Numbered from the stretch's first letter, positions 7,673 through 16,662 are shown. The stretch: 64,000 nt of DNA from Kroppenstedtia eburnea (GCF_013282215.1 NZ_CP048103.1:744001-808000); one strand, 5' to 3'. Notes: generated from the sequence alone by a model not told the origin. Translations and numbers: made by a program.

Positions 7673-8533
7673 TTGTTCAATCCCATCCAGATCGGTGTTT
7701 GCGGCTGGGGGGATCACGACCTGTATCCCGCAGGCACCGCCGACCGAGGGAAGCTGTCCGTCTATGCCGGCCACTTTCCCGTCGTGGAGGTGGACAGTAC
7801 CTATCATGTGATCCCTCCTCCGGAGCGGATGGCACAGTGGGAGGAGGAGACGCCGGAGGCATTCCGGTTCGTGGTCAAAGCTTACCGGGAGATGACGGGT
7901 CACGGCCGGCGGGAAGGAGCGCCGGTCCGTTCGATGAGGGAGATATTTCAGGAATTTGCCGCAGCGATCCGTCCGATGGAGAAGGCGGGGAAATTGAGCG
8001 CGGTCTTGTTTCAGTTTCCCCCCTGGTATGATTGCACCCGGGAGCATGTCCGGTATATCCGGCGCTGTCGTCAGGCCTTCCCCGAGCTCCCCTTGGCGGT
8101 GGAATTTCGGAATCGGACCTGGTTTGAACCCCGGTTCCGGGAACGGACGCTCCGCTTTCTGGAAGAGGAAGGATTGATCCATGTGATTTGTGATGAGCCT
8201 CAGGCCGGCAGCGGCTCGGTTCCGATGGTTCCCGCTGTCACCCAACCCTGCCAGGCTCTGATTCGCTTTCATGGTCGCAACCGGTCGGGCTGGAACCAAA
8301 ACGGCCGCTCAAATGCCGACTGGCGGAATGTTCGTTATGCTTATCGCTATACTGAGGAAGAGTTGATGGAGTGGGTGGGTCGCATTCAGCAGCTGAAGGA
8401 GCAGGTGGAACAGGTGACCTTGCTGTTCAACAACAACTCCCGGGGAGATGCAGCGGGCAATGCCAAACAGTTGATGGAAATGCTGAATCTTGAGGTGAAA
8501 GGATTGGCACCCCGGCAGTTGGAAATCTTTTAA
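7673..8533 (+). CDS. yunF: DUF72 family protein (YunF/YecE-like)
   Basis: A 286-residue DUF72 (TIM-barrel) protein with the usual N-terminal IQIGVCGW, PSxYPxG-like DLYPAGT, VEVDSTYH, the central FQFPPWY and AVEFRNRTWF, and ICDEP. The biochemical role of the family is unknown. A TTG start at 7673 is favoured by the GGGGGTG just upstream and agrees with the family N-terminus. yunE and yunD follow on the same strand, a gene set also clustered in Bacillus subtilis. Confidence 0.87.
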   Translation: MFNPIQIGVCGWGDHDLYPAGTADRGKLSVYAGHFPVVEVDSTYHVIPPPERMAQWEEETPEAFRFVVKAYREMTGHGRREGAPVRSMREIFQEFAAAIRPMEKAGKLSAVLFQFPPWYDCTREHVRYIRRCRQAFPELPLAVEFRNRTWFEPRFRERTLRFLEEEGLIHVICDEPQAGSGSVPMVPAVTQPCQALIRFHGRNRSGWNQNGRSNADWRNVRYAYRYTEEELMEWVGRIQQLKEQVEQVTLLFNNNSRGDAAGNAKQLMEMLNLEVKGLAPRQLEIF

Positions 8534-8582
8534 GGTTATTCTCCATTTGGCAGGATATCATCAGAGGGTCTGGGGAGGATGT

Positions 8583-9404
8583 ATGCTTTTAAAACTGATT
8601 CTGTTTCTCGTCATCGGTCTCGTATCTGGTACCGTAGGCACAATCGTCGGGCTGGGTGGAGGAATCATCACGGTTCCGGCCTTGTTGTTCCTCGCTTCCC
8701 ACTTGTCTGAGGCGGAGCATATCACGCCTCAGATGGCAGTGGGAACGTCTTTGGTGCTGGTGATCATCACTGCGCTCTCCTCCACCCTTTCCTACGCCCG
8801 CCAGCAGCGTGTCGACTTTTCCAGCGGTTGGAGTCTTTTTTGGGGAAGTGGCCCCGGGGCGATTTTGGGAGCATGGTTGACCCGCTACTTTGCAGGGAAC
8901 CTGTTCTTTATCGTCTTCGGAGTCCTGATGATAGGGATCGCGCTCCTGTTGACATTGGGTGACCGGCTGAAAGTGAGAAGGGTAAAATGGAGTGTTCAGC
9001 GGGAATTTAAGGATGCGGAAGGGAATATATACCGTTACGGATACCATCGCACCATCGCTCTGACCTGTGGTTTTGTGGTGGGGTTGCTCTCCGGCCTGTT
9101 CGGTATCGGCGGCGGAGCGCTGTTGGTGCCGCTGATGGTGCTTTTGTTCCGGTTTCCGCCCCACGTGGCCACCGCCACGTCCATGTTCGTCATTTTCCTG
9201 TCATCCATCTCCGGCTCCATCACCCACCTTTTTCAGGGAAATATCGAATGGATGGCGGTGCTTCTGATCGCTCCCGGGGCCTGGGTCGGTGGAAGGTTGG
9301 GAGCCTGGATTTCCCGCAAAATGAGCAGTACCGCCCTGATGTGGGCCCTAAAGTTGGCGATCGCCGTGGTGGCGATCCGGATGATCGTCGAAGGTCTCTC
9401 CTGA
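8583..9404 (+). CDS. yunE: TauE/SafE family permease (YunE-like)
   Basis: A 273-residue polytopic membrane protein of the sulfite exporter TauE/SafE family. Both half-motifs are present (GTVGTIVGLGGGIITVPAL and GLLSGLFGIGGGALLVPLM). ATG 8583 has GGGGAGGA 4-11 bases upstream. It is 49 bases after yunF and 22 before yunD. The transported anion is unknown; membership is by motif and gene order. It is a distant paralogue of the permease at 3337. Confidence 0.87.
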   Translation: MLLKLILFLVIGLVSGTVGTIVGLGGGIITVPALLFLASHLSEAEHITPQMAVGTSLVLVIITALSSTLSYARQQRVDFSSGWSLFWGSGPGAILGAWLTRYFAGNLFFIVFGVLMIGIALLLTLGDRLKVRRVKWSVQREFKDAEGNIYRYGYHRTIALTCGFVVGLLSGLFGIGGGALLVPLMVLLFRFPPHVATATSMFVIFLSSISGSITHLFQGNIEWMAVLLIAPGAWVGGRLGAWISRKMSSTALMWALKLAIAVVAIRMIVEGLS

Positions 9405-9426
9405 CCGAGGAGGTGGAGTCAACAGC

Positions 9427-10857
9427 ATGAGTCGGGTGCACATCTTGCATACAAATGATCTTCACAGCCATTTTGAATCGATGCCGTCCATCCATACCCT
9501 GCTTCACAGGTTGTCGGAACAGTTGGAAGGAGAAGGGGAAAAAGTGTTCCGGGTGGATCTGGGAGATCACATGGATCGGTTCAGTTTGGAGACGGAAGGA
9601 ACCCTGGGCCGGGCCAACCGCGCGGTGATGGACTTCACAGGGTATGAATTGGTCACTCTGGGCAACAATGAATTGCTCACCTTTTCCAAAAAGGAACTTC
9701 ACGATCTGTATGAGAAAGCCCCCTTTGACGTGTTGGCACTCAATGTGGAAGAGGAGGACGGACAGCGACCCCCTTGGATCAAGCCCTGGGAGATCCGGGA
9801 TGTGGATGGTTTTCGCATCGGGTTTCTGGGAGTGACGATCCCTTTTCCACAGTTTTACGAATTACTGGGATGGCAAGTATCCGACCCTTTTGAGGTGTTG
9901 CCCCGGGCAGTCTCCCATCTTCGGAAAGAAGTTCACGCTGTTGTGATTCTTTCCCATCTGGGTCTCGGCAATGACCGCCGACTGGCTGAGGTGGTTCCGG
10001 GGATCGATGTGATCCTGGGCTCCCACACCCATCATCTGTTGGAGGTGCCGGAACGGGTGGGGAACACCCTGATCACCGGGGCGGGAAAATTCGGCGGCCA
10101 TGTGGGACATGTCATGCTGGATTTTGATCCGGTTCAGCACCGGGTGACCGCTCGCGAAGCACGGTGCCTGCCGGTGGCCGATGTCGATCCCGATCCCCGG
10201 CTGAAGGCCCGAATCAGCCTGTTTCGCCGGGAAGCAGAGGAGTATCTCTCCGAAGCGATCCGGGAGTTGAACCATCCACTGCCTGTCGATTGGTATGCGG
10301 AATCCCCCTTGGGCAATTTTCTGGCGGACGGATTGCTCCAATGGGTGCCGGATTCTGACTGTGCTCTGGTGAATGCCGGCCAGTTGCTGGGAGGATTGCA
10401 GGCGGGACCGGTCACCCGGGAGCATCTCCACCGGATCTGCCCCCATCCGATCAACCCGGTGCAGCTGGTGTTGACCGGAAGGCAGATTCGGGGGATATTG
10501 GAGGATTCCCTGATCCGGGATCGTCAGGAACGGGAGATCCGGGGCTTTGGTTTCCGCGGCAAAAAGCTGGGGATGATGAACCTGGCGGGAATGGAAGCGG
10601 AGGTGAACCCGTTGAAGCCGCCGGGCCAACGGTTGGGGCGGGTCCAGATCAACGGGGCACTGTTGGAAAAAGACCGGGACTATCGGGTGGCCACCATCGA
10701 TATGTTCACCTTTGGGGCCGGGTACGGGGAGTTTAAAAAGGGGCGAGAGAAAAAATATTTTCTGCCGGAGTTTTTACGGGATGTATTGGCCCATCATCTC
10801 CGGCAATCCGGGGCGCCGGAGAGGAGCTTTCGTCCCCGGTGGCGCGATCCCGGTTGA
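9427..10857 (+). CDS. yunD: 5'-nucleotidase/2',3'-cyclic phosphodiesterase family metallophosphatase (YunD-like)
   Basis: A 476-residue two-domain protein. The N-terminal calcineurin-type domain has metal motifs HTNDLHSHF, DLGDHMD, GNNE, ILSHLG and GSHTHH. The C-terminal 5'-nucleotidase domain (about 280-450) has SPLGNFLADGL and substrate-stacking FTFGAGYGEF. No signal peptide is seen, so it is cytosolic like B. subtilis YunD. A GAGGAGGTGG site precedes the ATG. Its stop is one base from the end of the convergent QueT-type gene, leaving no room for a separate terminator. Confidence 0.9.
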   Translation: MSRVHILHTNDLHSHFESMPSIHTLLHRLSEQLEGEGEKVFRVDLGDHMDRFSLETEGTLGRANRAVMDFTGYELVTLGNNELLTFSKKELHDLYEKAPFDVLALNVEEEDGQRPPWIKPWEIRDVDGFRIGFLGVTIPFPQFYELLGWQVSDPFEVLPRAVSHLRKEVHAVVILSHLGLGNDRRLAEVVPGIDVILGSHTHHLLEVPERVGNTLITGAGKFGGHVGHVMLDFDPVQHRVTAREARCLPVADVDPDPRLKARISLFRREAEEYLSEAIRELNHPLPVDWYAESPLGNFLADGLLQWVPDSDCALVNAGQLLGGLQAGPVTREHLHRICPHPINPVQLVLTGRQIRGILEDSLIRDRQEREIRGFGFRGKKLGMMNLAGMEAEVNPLKPPGQRLGRVQINGALLEKDRDYRVATIDMFTFGAGYGEFKKGREKKYFLPEFLRDVLAHHLRQSGAPERSFRPRWRDPG

Positions 10858-10858
10858 T

Positions 10859-11341
10859 TCAGGAGCGGGGACGGGCGCCGGGAATCCGGTCCCGGAACCG
10901 CTCCATTACATACAGGAAGGGCAGACCGAGGCCGTAACAGATCACCAATTGGCCGATACCTACATAAAGCATGGCCGCAGGCAGGGTGACATCGAGACCG
11001 CTGACGATTTTCAACAAGGTCCCGATGATGACGGCATTGACCAGAACCGGGGGTAACGGGGCCAACCACCGGGACGGCATCCGTGCCGTCAACCAGGCGG
11101 CGATCAGGGAAGCCAGACTGCCGAAGAGAACATCATAAAAACCGACCGGGCTGAACAGATTGGCGATCAGCGCTCCGACGAACAGTCCGGGGACGGCCAG
11201 AGGGGTCAGAAAGGGAAGGATGGTCATCACTTCCGAGATGCGAAATTGAATCACTCCGTAAGAGAGCGGATAGATCGTCAAGGTCAGCACCGCATAGATG
11301 GCGGCGATCATGGCGATGGGGGCTATTTTTTTTGCTGACAT
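10859..11341 (-). CDS. queT: QueT family transporter (ECF substrate-binding subunit)
   Basis: A 160-residue membrane protein with five to six hydrophobic segments and the QueT signature IQFRISEVMTILPFLTPLAVPGLFVGALIANLFSP. QueT proteins are S components of energy-coupling-factor transporters predicted to take up a queuosine precursor. ATG 11341 follows GAGGAGG; a start 12 codons earlier would put that site inside the gene. The upstream region shows no convincing PreQ1 riboswitch. Confidence 0.87.
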   Translation of the reverse strand: MSAKKIAPIAMIAAIYAVLTLTIYPLSYGVIQFRISEVMTILPFLTPLAVPGLFVGALIANLFSPVGFYDVLFGSLASLIAAWLTARMPSRWLAPLPPVLVNAVIIGTLLKIVSGLDVTLPAAMLYVGIGQLVICYGLGLPFLYVMERFRDRIPGARPRS

Positions 11342-11513
11342 GGGTGGTTCCTCCTCTCCGCCCCTTATTATAACCAATGTCCGGGATGGTTTCTTCCTCC
11401 GACGGGAAGATTAAACAGGGATTTTCCCGCCTTCCGGCTTTCTTTTTATATTTGTGCTTCGCACAAGCCTCCCAATCGGTTAGAATAACCTCAGGAACGA
11501 AGGAGGTACAAGC

Positions 11514-11771
11514 ATGCGTTTTGTGGACGACCTGTTCTCCCTTTACCGGGAGCATTTGGCGGATGACGAAGAAAACGCCGTTTCGGTGGTTCTCAATATC
11601 CTCGAAGATCAAACCCGGGAAGATATCATGAAGCTGATCCGGGAGATGGACGACGAAGAAGTGATTCAGATGGTGGGAGTCTATCTCGTGGAGATGCTCA
11701 AGATGAAAATCGCCCAGGAAGGCGATGGCACCGACTGGGACTCATCCATCAACGGCCCGCGCTACCACTGA
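11514..11771 (+). CDS. small acidic protein, DUF6154-like
   Basis: An 85-residue, acidic, helix-rich protein (LFSLYREHLADDEENAV.., EEVIQMVGVYLVEML). The size and the Y-x-EMLK-x-K pattern resemble small conserved Bacillales proteins filed as DUF6154. The function is unknown. AAGGAGG sits 8 bases before the ATG. It lies between the QueT-type gene, which is divergent, and yunC. The family name is tentative. Confidence 0.75.
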   Translation: MRFVDDLFSLYREHLADDEENAVSVVLNILEDQTREDIMKLIREMDDEEVIQMVGVYLVEMLKMKIAQEGDGTDWDSSINGPRYH

Positions 11772-11824
11772 TCCGGACACCCCTTCCCTTCCTCCGCATA
11801 GGGTATAGGAGCGGTAAAAAAAGT

Positions 11825-11910
11825 CCCTCGCAGGGAGGGTTGGGTTTTCCGCGGAGTGCCTTTGGCTCGTAAGAACAACGAAACGTAGCGGAAAACCCAA
11901 TCCCGACCCA
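11825..11910. repeat. dispersed palindromic repeat, copy 1
   Basis: GGTTGGGTTTTCCGC (11838-11852) pairs with GCGGAAAACCCAATCC (11888-11903). The loop contains TTTGGCTCGTAAG. Read on the minus strand it aligns with 42548-42628 (shared GGTCGGGATTGGGTTT, AGCCAAAG, CTCCG, AACCCA.CCCTCCCT) and more loosely with 22383-22460. It resembles a REP/MITE-like family. Confidence 0.65.
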
Positions 11911-11970
11911 CCATGAAACGGTTAAATCCCAAAGCATACAGGGACATGTGAACGAAAGGGAGGGGTCGGT

Positions 11971-12273
11971 GTGGTCCGGTTACAACCGATGCAAGTGAAG
12001 GGGCATCCGGTGATCGGTGTGGAAGTGGCCCTGCCCAAGACCAATCTCTTGGTGATCACGACGGAGAAGGGGTATATCATGTGCGGTGCGCTGGATGTGG
12101 CCCTGCTGAATGAAAAGCTGGCGCAACGGGGCATCCTGGCGGGCCGGGCGGTCGGGGTGAGAACCCTGGATGACCTGTTGGAGGCCCCCTTGGAGATGGT
12201 GACCACCCATGCGGAACAACAGGGGATCCACGTGGGCATGTCCGGGCGGGAGGCACTGCTGAGGATGGTCTAA
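11971..12273 (+). CDS. yunC: DUF1805 domain protein (YunC-like)
   Basis: A 100-residue DUF1805 protein: VKGHPVIGVEVALPKTNLLVITTEKGYIMCGALDV then the AGRAVGVRTLDDLLEAPLEMVT stretch that defines the family. Function unknown. GTG 11971 follows AAAGGGAGGGG. Together with yunD, yunE and yunF nearby this keeps the yunC-F neighbourhood of Bacillus, but here the QueT-type gene and a palindromic repeat lie between. Confidence 0.87.
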   Translation: MVRLQPMQVKGHPVIGVEVALPKTNLLVITTEKGYIMCGALDVALLNEKLAQRGILAGRAVGVRTLDDLLEAPLEMVTTHAEQQGIHVGMSGREALLRMV

Positions 12274-12284
12274 GGCTTGGGATG

Positions 12285-12312
12285 GGGTGCTTGGGAAGCA
12301 CCTCTTTTTTTT
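12285..12312 (+). terminator. terminator of yunC
   Basis: GGTGCTT (12286-12292) pairs with AAGCACC (12296-12302), followed by eight T. Confidence 0.88.
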
Positions 12313-12319
12313 GCGGAAA

Positions 12320-12348
12320 TTGTCGGGAAGCCCCGACTTCGGTATACT
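12320..12348 (+). promoter_or_regulatory. sigma-A promoter of the gene at 12397
   Basis: TTGTCG (12320-12325), a 17-base spacer and TATACT (12343-12348). The spacer contains a GTCGGG/CCCCGAC dyad that could bind a regulator. Confidence 0.6.
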
Positions 12349-12396
12349 GAGGCTGAATGGGTGAGATTTTCAGGAACTGAAGGACTGGAGGAACCG

Positions 12397-12741
12397 ATGG
12401 CAATCTGGTATGGAAACAAAGGCAGCCGTCCGGTGACCGGTTCGCCGGAGGCCATGAAACTGATGGAATCATACTTTGTCGAAGTCGTCGCCGCCAAACA
12501 AGTGACCAAAGCGGAGATCAAGCTGATGGGTTACCTGGTGCGCAAATACCTTCGCCTCGGGGAAGTTGGGGATACCCCTTCCCTTCGCATCGGCACCAAG
12601 GACTGGGTCCGGGAAGCGGGCCTGGCCGCCCACGAGGTGGACAAGACTCTCACCAAATGTCAGGAACGGGGCTGGATCTCCATCGATCCCCACTCCAAAC
12701 CCGTCGCCCTCCGTCTCCGGCTGCCACACACTGCGAAATGA
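12397..12741 (+). CDS. conserved-looking protein of unknown function (114 aa)
   Basis: Not recognised. A 114-residue basic protein with an MAIWYGNKG start and a helical body; the part EIKLMGYLVRKYLRLG..GTKDWVREAGLAAHEVDKTLTKCQERGWI reads like a small winged-helix or DNA-binding fold. GGAGGA precedes the ATG, and its own promoter and terminator frame it as a single gene. A broken copy of its 3' end together with its terminator recurs at 44100-44222 inside the Rhs debris. Confidence 0.7.
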   Translation: MAIWYGNKGSRPVTGSPEAMKLMESYFVEVVAAKQVTKAEIKLMGYLVRKYLRLGEVGDTPSLRIGTKDWVREAGLAAHEVDKTLTKCQERGWISIDPHSKPVALRLRLPHTAK

Positions 12742-12746
12742 ACCAG

Positions 12747-12774
12747 AAACCCCCCGGGATTTCCCGGGGGGTTT
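12747..12774 (+). terminator. terminator of the gene at 12397
   Basis: AACCCCCCGGG and CCCGGGGGGTT form a 12-pair GC-rich stem with loop ATTT, then TTTCT. Duplicated at 44197-44222. Confidence 0.85.
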
Positions 12775-12836
12775 CTGGGTTACACAGAGTGTGAAAAAGG
12801 ACGTGTGTTTGGCCAAGGTTAAGAGATCCATTAAAG

Positions 12837-12866
12837 AAGGCATCGCCTTCATCGAGGCGATGCCTT
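12837..12866 (-). terminator. terminator of the amidase gene
   Basis: A 12-pair stem AAGGCATCGCCT/AGGCGATGCCTT just past the stop codon of the minus-strand amidase gene. The T tract on that strand is short (TCTTTAA). Confidence 0.7.
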
Positions 12867-12879
12867 GGGGGTTGTTTGA

Positions 12880-15800
12880 TCAGTTTTTCACCAGTCGCAC
12901 TGCATCGGCGACCACAATGCCGTCCGCATGGTCGGAGAGGACGACCTTGCTGACGGTACCCTGGGCGAAGTTCCAAGTCCCGAGGTAGACCCATTGTCCG
13001 CCGCCGGAGCGTTGATCGACCCGTTTCACCGTTTTGCCCCCTTGATGGTGGACGGTATAGGGGGCGTCGGTGGCCCGGTCTTTGTAGTCCAAGTATTTGA
13101 CATAAACCTTGTAGGAACCACTCTCGGGGATGTTCAGATTCCAGGTGAAGGTATTATCTCCGGTTCCTTTGTAGTCATACTGATAGTCGGTGCCTTCATA
13201 TCCGGGACGGTTAGTGGAGGGCTTCCATGCTCCGACTCCCACATTGCCCGGGTCCCTGTTGTCACTGGTGACGGTGACCGGGGCCTGTTCCAGCTTGATT
13301 GCATCAGCGACCACAATGCCGTCGGCGTTGTTTGAGAGAACGACTTTCCCTGCTCCTTGGTTAAAGGTGTAGGTTCCCAGCTCCACCCAAATTCCGCCGC
13401 CGGTGCGTTGGTTGACCCGTTTCACGGATTCACCGTTTTGATGATGGATGGTGTAAGGAGCATTGGTGGCCCGGTCGGTGTAGGAAAGATATTTGGCATA
13501 CACTTTGTAGGATCCGGTTTTGGGCACCTGGAAATTCCAGGTGAAGGTATGGTTTCCGGTTCCTTTCTGGCTGTATTGGTAGTTGGTCCCCTCGTAGCCT
13601 TTCACGTTGGAGGAGGTTTTCCAAGTGCCGATTCCCTCGTTGCCGGCATCGGTGTTGTCACTGATCACCATGTCAGGGACCCGTTCGATCAGGATGGCGT
13701 CAGCGACGACGATTCCGTTGGCTTGATCGGAGAGGACGACTTTCCCCGTGCCTTGGGCAAGATTAAAGGTACCCAGTGCCACCCATTTATCGCGGTGAGT
13801 GGTGGTCCGCTGATCCATTTTTTTGACCGTCTGACCGTTTTGGTGATGAACGGTGAAAGGGGCGTCGGTGGCCCGGTCCGTATGGGGTTGCCAACGGGCG
13901 TAGAGCTTGTAGGTCCCGGTTTCCGGAGCGTTCAGATTCCAGGTGAAGGTGTTGGCCCCGGTTCCTTTATGGCTGTAAATGTAGTCGCTTCCATAGTAGG
14001 TTTTCTGGCTGGTGGAGCTCTTCCAGGTGCCGGTTTTGCTCATGCCGCTGTCCCCGTTGTCAACGATTTTCATCCCGTCCACCTTTTCAAACTGGACAGC
14101 ATCAGCAATGACATAGCCATCCGCCTGATCTGTCAGCTTCACCTTGGCCGCTTTCCCTTGCTGGAAGGGGAAGACCCCCAGTTCCACCCAGTTGCCGCCA
14201 CCGGAGCGTTGGTTCACCTTTTTGGTGTAGGAGCCATTGGCATAGGTGACAGTATAGGGAGCATTGGTTGCCCGGTCCGAATATGAACTGTAACGGACGG
14301 TGACCCGGTAAACCCCGGTTTCCGGCGGCATGAAGTTCCAGGTGAAGCTGTTGGCGCCGGTCCCTTTGGCATGGGTTTGGTAGTTGGAACCGTAGTAACC
14401 GGGGGCACTGGTGGATTTTTTCCATGTGCCGACCGTCGAGACGTAGCCGGTGTCCGTGTTATCAATAATCAGTTTGGAAGGCTGCGGGTTGGAATTCAGT
14501 TTTTTCAGCTGGATTCCGTCAGCGATCACGTAGCCGTCAGCATCATCGGTTTGCACAATTTTGTTGGCCCCGGAGTTAAACTCATACGCACCGATATCCA
14601 CCCATTGGCCGCCGTTTACCTGTTGGTTCACGGTTTTTGTCACTTCGCCGTTCTTGGTGTGGAGGATGTATGGTGCATTCGTGGCCCGATCGGAAGCGGA
14701 GGTGTAGTGAACAAACACCTGGTAGGTACCCGCTTCGGGCAGATTGAAGTTCCAGGTGAAAGTATCCGGTGCGATCCCGAGGAGCGCTTTGTCATTGGCT
14801 TGGTAGTTGGAGCCGTAATATCCGGGTACATTGGTGGAGGTTACCCAGTCGCCTTCAGCCACATGGTCGGGATCGGCATTGTCCAGGGTGATCGTTTTAC
14901 TGTCCTCATTCATCTTGCTGTTTACACTCGTTCGAATGTTGGGCAAGTCCGCCTTGACATAACTGCCGGGGCAGGAGGTGCTGGCCCGGGGCAACTGCCC
15001 GTGCCCTTGGATCGTGGCCACGTCGCGGTCTGTTTTCGGAACACTGGGGTTGTCGTAGGGATAGTTACGGACAAAATCCGCCTTGCTCCGGGGATCGATC
15101 CCGTGCAGATCTGCCTGGTAGGCCAACATGTCGACCATCGCACTGCGCATTTTTGCCGGCAGTTTCATCTCACTGTAGTTTCCCAACAGGGAAATGCCAA
15201 AAGTGCCATTATTGAAGGAGAAGGCGTGTGCCCCGACAACGCCGGGAGTGAGGACATCCCCGTCTTTCCCTTTCCGTCCTTCATAGATGCGACCGTCACT
15301 TCCAACAATGGCGTTATATCCGATATCACCATAGCCTCTCGTCTTGGCGTGGTAATAATAGATGGACCGGATGCGGGCGGCGGGGTCCGGCTCGTTGTTG
15401 GGTGTGTCGGTATGGTGGACGACCAGGTGAGTCACCTTGGAGGCATACTCCCGGGGCCAGTCTTCTTTCCCATTGATATAGCGCAGAGATTCGTCGGCTC
15501 CCCACTCCGCACGGCTCACCACCGGCGGACGGTTGATCACGGCTTCCGCCTTGTCCGCAATCAGGGAGCCGAGAGAGACGGAACCTTTTGCCGGGATTTT
15601 TTCTCCATCTTCGGAATTGAGAAAGGTCACCTTGACATCCTGCAAGAGGGCGTCAGCATCTTCACCGGGCTTAAAAACCGCCTTGTATTGGAGATAGCGT
15701 GCATGATCCGCCACGATCAGATTGCTGAACAGCTCCGGAGTCTGCAGATCATCCCGTCCCTCGTTGGGGTCGGCACTGACCGCTTCCCACCCGGTCCAAT

Positions 15801-16182
15801 TTTCCTTGTCTTTGGAAGTGCGGACATAGAATTGAACCCAGTCATTGGGGGAAGTGTCCTGAACCGGACGGGTGCCCTCTTTCCAATGGACAGCTGCATC
15901 AGTAAAAGGGAAATCAGACTGGATGATGGGAGAGACGTATTCTGAAGACTTCTTCTCATCCTCCATGGAAAGGACGGCCTTCTGTCCCTTCTGTGTCAGA
16001 TCCAGGTTTTTTGTTTTCCCCTTGGCGAAATCGGCGGGTGTTTGATGATGGACCTCATCCGCCATCACTTTGACCGCAGTGGGCTTGGCCCAAGAAGCCG
16101 GGACGATCGGAATGGATAGGAGCAAGAGAAGAGCGATAACTCCGAAAAGCGTGACCAAAAGCTTGGGAGTAAAGGTTTTCAT
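12880..16182 (-). CDS. secreted PGRP-type amidase with five golvesin-like C-terminal domains
   Basis: An 1100-residue exported protein. Residues 1-32 are a signal peptide ending PASWA. A region of about 180 residues without a clear match follows. About 218-420 is an N-acetylmuramoyl-L-alanine amidase/PGRP domain: SRAEWGADE, the zinc histidine in LVVHHTDT, GYNAIVGSDGRIYEGR, and the second histidine and cysteine in GHGQLPRASTSCPG, all intact. From about 430 five repeats of about 130 residues follow, each with xxDNxDxG...TW..S....YYGS(D/N)Y...FTWN...G.Y.VY..Y...DRAT(N/D)APYT..., the golvesin C-terminal-like domain. Likely a cell-wall or spore-cortex hydrolase with a carbohydrate- or surface-binding tail. 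RBS AAAGGAGT. Confidence 0.92.
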   Translation of the reverse strand: MKTFTPKLLVTLFGVIALLLLLSIPIVPASWAKPTAVKVMADEVHHQTPADFAKGKTKNLDLTQKGQKAVLSMEDEKKSSEYVSPIIQSDFPFTDAAVHWKEGTRPVQDTSPNDWVQFYVRTSKDKENWTGWEAVSADPNEGRDDLQTPELFSNLIVADHARYLQYKAVFKPGEDADALLQDVKVTFLNSEDGEKIPAKGSVSLGSLIADKAEAVINRPPVVSRAEWGADESLRYINGKEDWPREYASKVTHLVVHHTDTPNNEPDPAARIRSIYYYHAKTRGYGDIGYNAIVGSDGRIYEGRKGKDGDVLTPGVVGAHAFSFNNGTFGISLLGNYSEMKLPAKMRSAMVDMLAYQADLHGIDPRSKADFVRNYPYDNPSVPKTDRDVATIQGHGQLPRASTSCPGSYVKADLPNIRTSVNSKMNEDSKTITLDNADPDHVAEGDWVTSTNVPGYYGSNYQANDKALLGIAPDTFTWNFNLPEAGTYQVFVHYTSASDRATNAPYILHTKNGEVTKTVNQQVNGGQWVDIGAYEFNSGANKIVQTDDADGYVIADGIQLKKLNSNPQPSKLIIDNTDTGYVSTVGTWKKSTSAPGYYGSNYQTHAKGTGANSFTWNFMPPETGVYRVTVRYSSYSDRATNAPYTVTYANGSYTKKVNQRSGGGNWVELGVFPFQQGKAAKVKLTDQADGYVIADAVQFEKVDGMKIVDNGDSGMSKTGTWKSSTSQKTYYGSDYIYSHKGTGANTFTWNLNAPETGTYKLYARWQPHTDRATDAPFTVHHQNGQTVKKMDQRTTTHRDKWVALGTFNLAQGTGKVVLSDQANGIVVADAILIERVPDMVISDNTDAGNEGIGTWKTSSNVKGYEGTNYQYSQKGTGNHTFTWNFQVPKTGSYKVYAKYLSYTDRATNAPYTIHHQNGESVKRVNQRTGGGIWVELGTYTFNQGAGKVVLSNNADGIVVADAIKLEQAPVTVTSDNRDPGNVGVGAWKPSTNRPGYEGTDYQYDYKGTGDNTFTWNLNIPESGSYKVYVKYLDYKDRATDAPYTVHHQGGKTVKRVDQRSGGGQWVYLGTWNFAQGTVSKVVLSDHADGIVVADAVRLVKN

Positions 16183-16199
16183 GGCAGACTCCTTTGACT

Positions 16200-16662
16200 A
16201 ATTTGATAGTGGAAATGCTCGTATTCTTTTATTCGAGAGCGGAGTCCCCTTTGATGCCCTTTTCGACCAAAAATATTCTATTCATCTATTTTTCAAAAAA
16301 AGATAGCCTATGTGAACTAGTACTATCTTGGATGTGGACGATAACCGGGCATTTGGAGCCTGTTCCCACAGGTGTTCGACCGCTGTCAGTCCTTTCAAAG
16401 TAAGAATCAAGGCAGTAAAAGGTCGGTGACTTCCTTTTTTTAATCCATTTTCTGTCTGTGGAGGTCTAGCTGCAATTTTTTTATAGATGAAAAGGAGGAG
16501 AAATAAATCCTTTGTCGTATTAAATGTTCTGCAGGTATAATTTTCATTTTTATGAAGAGAAAATTATACTTGATTATTTCAGGTATGGAGGCGATCTGAG
16601 ACAACCAAATCTACAACGGTAACGGTCCTGAAAAGAAAAAGACGAGAGGAGAAACAAAACGC
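16200..16662. promoter_or_regulatory. AT-rich divergent intergenic region with a perfect inverted repeat
   Basis: This gap of about 460 bases lies between the amidase gene (leftward) and the rhs gene (rightward). GTATAATTTTC (16535-16545) is matched exactly by GAAAATTATAC (16559-16569) with 13 bases between. The arm includes TATAAT, so the dyad may be an operator over a promoter of the rhs gene. Nothing else clear is seen; the ORF 16194-16403 lacks support. Confidence 0.5.

Noticed and set aside
11342-11510. PreQ1 riboswitch upstream of the QueT-type gene
   Set aside because: The consensus pieces of PreQ1-I or -II aptamers could not be found; only an unrelated hairpin is visible.
13357-15945. 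Plus-strand open frames opposite the amidase gene
   Set aside because: Shadow frames of the golvesin-like repeats; no start signals and low-complexity translation.
16194-16403. 69-residue ORF upstream of the rhs gene
   Set aside because: No RBS and unlikely composition; it lies in the AT-rich regulatory region.
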